A stretch of DNA of 64,000 nucleotides from contig JAAXGW010000037.1 of the NCBI GenBank assembly GCA_012267385.1, positions 62,001 through 126,000 on the forward strand. The letters are read 5' to 3'. This document shows positions 61,170 through 64,000 of the stretch, piece after piece. Position 1 is the first letter of the stretch. Each line of letters opens with the position of its first letter. The DNA comes from OMG group bacterium. Its GTDB lineage: Bacteria; Pseudomonadota; Gammaproteobacteria; Pseudomonadales; Azotimanducaceae. Under the pieces are notes generated by a model. That model was not told where the DNA came from. It ran no database searches and worked only from the letters and a program-made list of their open reading frames with translations. The translations under genes and the position numbers were made by a program.

Positions 61170-61288
61170 CTACGGATCGTCGGCTCTGTCGGCTCAAACT
61201 CTTGGGCTAACGATGCCGCACTGCGACCCGCACGCGCTAACTTGACGATCTGCTCTCGATATTCTGCTGGATAATGCTTCCTGGACAT
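60992..61288 (-). CDS. IS3-family transposase OrfA (DNA-binding)
   Basis: 98 residues. Helix-turn-helix near the start (RKHYPAEYREQIVKLAR, SAASLAQEF, TIRSWIA) and a leucine-zipper-like helix (VELRRELRQVKRKLVRVEEENAIF in part). It ends 24 residues after entering the region shared with orfB. Fusion to OrfB needs a -1 shift. The overlap contains a run of five C residues (ACCCCCGA) rather than the usual A-rich slippery site. Confidence 0.9.
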   Translation of the reverse strand: MSRKHYPAEYREQIVKLARAGRSAASLAQEFEPTEPTIRSWIAAANGTVTPEEVELRRELRQVKRKLVRVEEENAIFAKAAAWFAKETIKTPDRSSSS

Positions 61289-61361
61289 AATTGATTCCTC
61301 CTCTTAAAAAGAAAATTAAATTATGCCCACTAACTAGTGCACACTCCAGTTTCTTCATCTT

Positions 61362-61940
61362 TCATAAAGACTCACTATCTTCAACTGAAGAAGGTGCGTG
61401 CTCTTCGGCTAGTTGGGCGGTTAATTTACTGACCAATCGACGAGTCCGCTGAACAAGCCAATAACACGAGCAAACCGTAAGCACGAGACCAACAGCTAAA
61501 ACCACCCAAACCAGGGTACCAAACCGAATTACACCATTGAAGTGAATAATGAGGGCTAGCGAGACAAGTGCCACAAATAGTGCTGCAATCCCTGTTGTTA
61601 ACCAAACGTGAATTTGGTAGTCTCTCCTTTCCTTATCCGACAAGAGACCCAACGGTTCTTGCCCTTCATCGTTGACGAAGAACTCAACACCTTTGCGTCG
61701 TACCTTAATTGATGTATAGGCAAGGAACGCACATGAAGTACAAAGAACTATGAACACGAGCCAATCCCAAAGAGCCAACGGACTATCACGCACCACAAGA
61801 CTCACACCCATAATCACCGCCGCGATGATGGCTAGGGCATTAATCAGTGGTAGATATTTCAGGAATAGCTTGAAAATATTGTCATTTGCAGAGCTTATGG
61901 CTAACCACGCGCGACCTTCTTCTTCCGACCTAGACTTCAT
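61362..61940 (-). CDS. Hypothetical membrane protein
   Basis: 192 residues with four hydrophobic helices (about 32-50, 58-77, 115-135, 140-160). A charged loop between helices 2 and 3 contains KVRRKGVEFFVNDEGQ, and the C-terminus is acidic. No family recognised. It lies just outside the right end of the IS, on the same strand. A GAG-rich N-terminus follows the ATG at 61940, and no good ribosome-binding site is visible. Confidence 0.65.
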   Translation of the reverse strand: MKSRSEEEGRAWLAISSANDNIFKLFLKYLPLINALAIIAAVIMGVSLVVRDSPLALWDWLVFIVLCTSCAFLAYTSIKVRRKGVEFFVNDEGQEPLGLLSDKERRDYQIHVWLTTGIAALFVALVSLALIIHFNGVIRFGTLVWVVLAVGLVLTVCSCYWLVQRTRRLVSKLTAQLAEEHAPSSVEDSESL

Positions 61941-62049
61941 GAACTATTTAAGTTAACTCCCAAGTTTCTTGTGGCAGGAGAATAGTATATCAGTCCTTCC
62001 ACAATCGTCCACACTCTCAATCTCGATGACTCAATAAAACGGACCCGAC

Positions 62050-62122
62050 AGCGACGCTGTGAACCCTTCCTAACAGAAACACAAACTAAAATTCAGTAAT
62101 TCTTGCGTTTCACAGTGTCGCT
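62050..62122. repeat. Inverted repeat upstream of copy E
   Basis: AGCGACGCTGTGAA (62050-62063) is inverted at 62109-62122 (TTCACAGTGTCGCT) with one mismatch and a 45-base loop. It ends 20 bases before the start of copy E. Operator, terminator of an upstream transcript, or a leader structure are possible. Confidence 0.5.
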
Positions 62123-62142
62123 CCGCTGCCAACTATTCACTC

Positions 62143-64000
62143 ATGACTGAAAAGGCTTTCTATTCGCTACGAATTTTTGCACGTCTGTGTCGACTAGACC
62201 TAAAGCACCTACTTCAACGAATTACGAACCCCATCGTAATGGCGGTGCTACTGCTCATACTGGTTTCTTTCGCTCTCATACTCGGTACGTTTCACTATCT
62301 AACTTCAGTTTATGCGCCGTTTCATGGCGTCTCCAATCCCAAATTTGGTTTAGGTGGATACGAACCTTTAATGTTTTATCTATGTATCGTTGTCGTTCTG
62401 ATTTTCGCTCTTCGCTTACCGAGCTATCGTGAAGAATCGATAAAAAACGTCGTCATTAGCTATCGAGAGCCGAGTAACTACTTATTGACTCTGTCACGAG
62501 TGCTCACACCAACACTACTTGTGTTTGGTAGCGTGGCTGCAACGGCATTTGCCTACCAGGTTATTTCGAGCATAGATGTCGTAAACCAGCCCGGTATCGT
62601 AGAGCCGTTGGAATTTCAATCGCTCATCTTCGTTCTAGTCGAACTGTTCCTAGCAATGCTATTTTGGACAAGCTTGGCGGTCCTAATCACACAAGTCGTC
62701 AAAAGCGCGCTGAAAGGGTTCATCAGTACCCTTGTGATCCTCGTTCTGCAGGCATGGATTAGCCCCGTACTACCCGGTGAGTTGGGTTCGTTTACGTTCG
62801 GATACGGTGCTGCGAACTTGTATGTCTCGGAAATTGCACCCGCCTACTGGGAAGCGAATCACGTCTTCTACTGTCTGTCGATAGTTGGTCTCGCTTTTGC
62901 GTTCATCGTTGCAACCTCATGGTTTCACGAACGCACAGACCCCGCGAAACAACGTGTTTACAAACCCATGATCGTGATTCTCACGTCGCTGGGTATAGCA
63001 AGTCAAGTGGTGGTTCAGACATCAAATTTGATTGGATACAGTCAGCATCAAACATGGAACAACGAACAGAAATTTTTTACTGATGGATTCATTCAACGAG
63101 CATCAATCCACGCGATTGAAGGTGAGGTATTAATCAAACCAGGTTCGAAACTGAGTATGAATCTCAACTACAAATTCGTGCTCGATTACACCGATACTGA
63201 GGACGCTTCCCAACTTGGATCTCCAGAAATTTGGTTTGCTTTCAACCCGGGAATGAAGGTTCAGAGTGTTCACTGTTCGAACTCTAAACTGAACTTCTCA
63301 CATGAAAACGGAACCCTCCTAATCGACTTGTTTTCCTGTGATCCATACGACAACCAAGAGTACTCTATCGACATTGTTGCGAGCGGAAAACCTGATCCGC
63401 GCTACCTTGTCAAACACATCCCGCGTGCGGGTCGCTCCGAGGTGGATCCACAATTAGTACGGCTAATGGGTCAGAAGTCGAGTATCTTTACGTCGGATTA
63501 CGTAGCATTGACTCCTTCGAGTCATTGGTACCCTCAGCTGTTGTCCGGATCCATTAGTAGTGATGACTCGGCGACAGCACATGCTACGGATGTTTCGCTC
63601 AAAATCGATCTAGTTCCGAAGTCATGGACGTTGGTCGCCTCAGGAGGAGAGCTTCTACAAGCACCAAGTGCTCAAAATGGTAGTCGTTTACTCAGTGGAA
63701 GCTTCAAGACGGTGGGATTAATTGCGGCCGACTTTCGAGTATCCACCCACTCTAGTGAATCCGTAGAAGTAAGCGTAGTCGTACACAAACGACACGCGAA
63801 GAGACTGGAACGTAATCAACTCCTCGTGGATGCTCTCGTCGGATACGTTAGCGACGCAATAACCAAATTGGAATCCTACGACATCGACTATCCATTCGAT
63901 CAGTTTACGATCGTCGAAGTCCCCGCGACTCTCTCTCTACTTAACCACGAAAACAACGTGAATCTGGGTATGGAGTCGATCGCTATGTTCAGAGAATCTG
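62143..64000 (+). CDS. Copy E of the ABC-2/M1-like family (5' part, runs off the window)
   Basis: ATG 62143 opens a frame with no stop to the window end, 619 codons so far. The ABC-2 membrane domain comes first: helices near residues 25-47, 75-92, 120-140, 165-190, 203-220 and 245-267. A seventh helix is near 282-303. The periplasmic part starts with the family pattern IEGEVLIKPGSKLSM, WFAFNPGMKVQSV, ASGKPDPRYLVKH, LTPSSHWYPQLLSG and FTIVEVPATLSLL. It ends in MFRES, the equivalent of MIRES. This copy shows that the permease and M1-like parts are encoded as one protein in intact members. Whether HExxH is present lies beyond the edge. Confidence 0.85.
   Translation, partial: MTEKAFYSLRIFARLCRLDLKHLLQRITNPIVMAVLLLILVSFALILGTFHYLTSVYAPFHGVSNPKFGLGGYEPLMFYLCIVVVLIFALRLPSYREESIKNVVISYREPSNYLLTLSRVLTPTLLVFGSVAATAFAYQVISSIDVVNQPGIVEPLEFQSLIFVLVELFLAMLFWTSLAVLITQVVKSALKGFISTLVILVLQAWISPVLPGELGSFTFGYGAANLYVSEIAPAYWEANHVFYCLSIVGLAFAFIVATSWFHERTDPAKQRVYKPMIVILTSLGIASQVVVQTSNLIGYSQHQTWNNEQKFFTDGFIQRASIHAIEGEVLIKPGSKLSMNLNYKFVLDYTDTEDASQLGSPEIWFAFNPGMKVQSVHCSNSKLNFSHENGTLLIDLFSCDPYDNQEYSIDIVASGKPDPRYLVKHIPRAGRSEVDPQLVRLMGQKSSIFTSDYVALTPSSHWYPQLLSGSISSDDSATAHATDVSLKIDLVPKSWTLVASGGELLQAPSAQNGSRLLSGSFKTVGLIAADFRVSTHSSESVEVSVVVHKRHAKRLERNQLLVDALVGYVSDAITKLESYDIDYPFDQFTIVEVPATLSLLNHENNVNLGMESIAMFRES

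Larger units (their letters stand above)
60011..61341 (-). mobile_element. IS3-family insertion sequence
   Basis: About 1.33 kb, bounded by imperfect inverted repeats. The left end is TGCACAAGTTAGTGGACA (60011-60028). The right end on the opposite strand is TGCACTAGTTAGTGGGCA (61324-61341). The two differ at two of 18 positions. Inside are orfA and orfB in overlapping frames, the IS3 plan. I see no clear target-site duplication. The element is visibly richer in G and C than its neighbours, which suggests recent arrival from a different background. It sits between copy D and copy E of the ABC-2/M1-like family. Confidence 0.92.

Overview
The window looks like a piece of a gammaproteobacterial chromosome of moderate GC (mid-40s percent by eye). 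The evidence is an aceE-aceF operon with the homodimeric E1 type, ampD next to nadC, an AmpG-like permease, YajQ, a PduO-type cobalamin adenosyltransferase, periplasmic Cu/Zn SOD and groES-groEL. I cannot name a genus. I saw no tRNA, rRNA or CRISPR array.

Layout. (1) 1-9.3 kb: the 3' part of a large ABC-2 permease/M1-peptidase-like protein (copy A), an RND efflux pair (lipoprotein adaptor plus inner-membrane pump), a Yip1-type membrane protein and a small two-helix protein with a decayed duplicate. (2) 9.3-26.3 kb: mostly housekeeping genes. These are groESL under a CIRCE element and a sigma32-like promoter, an AmpG-like transporter, yajQ, an adenosyltransferase, aceEF, ampD and nadC. Two families are inserted among them: triple-repeat membrane proteins downstream of aceF, and two tandem membrane-anchored helical-repeat proteins downstream of ampD. 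Displaced, decayed copies of the aceF and ampD 3' ends lie beyond these inserts. (3) 26.3-33.9 kb: a hipBA toxin-antitoxin pair, sodC, a heavily frameshifted family member (copy B) and an AlkD-like protein. (4) 34.3-50.9 kb: a defence island. It holds a DUF488 protein coupled to an unknown protein, a RecD-like helicase-nuclease split by an in-frame stop, a PD-(D/E)XK nuclease/STAND-like ATPase split by a frameshift, a single-chain MmeI-like restriction-modification enzyme, and a type II methyltransferase/endonuclease pair. (5) 51.5-64 kb: a secreted protein with a frameshifted signal peptide, two convergent family members (C with an in-frame TAG, D with three frameshifts), an IS3-family insertion sequence, a membrane protein, and the 5' part of an intact family member (copy E). 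Copy E runs off the window.

Two themes stand out. First, five paralogs share one architecture: ABC-2-type membrane domain, then periplasmic M1-aminopeptidase-like domain without a visible HExxH motif, then C-terminal golvesin-like beta domain. No ABC ATPase gene is visible in 64 kb. Second, accessory genes carry many single-base reading-frame breaks, several at homopolymers, and two C-to-T-type nonsense changes at probable Gln codons. The housekeeping genes are intact. This fits decay, phase variation or consensus errors, and reads would be needed to tell these apart.
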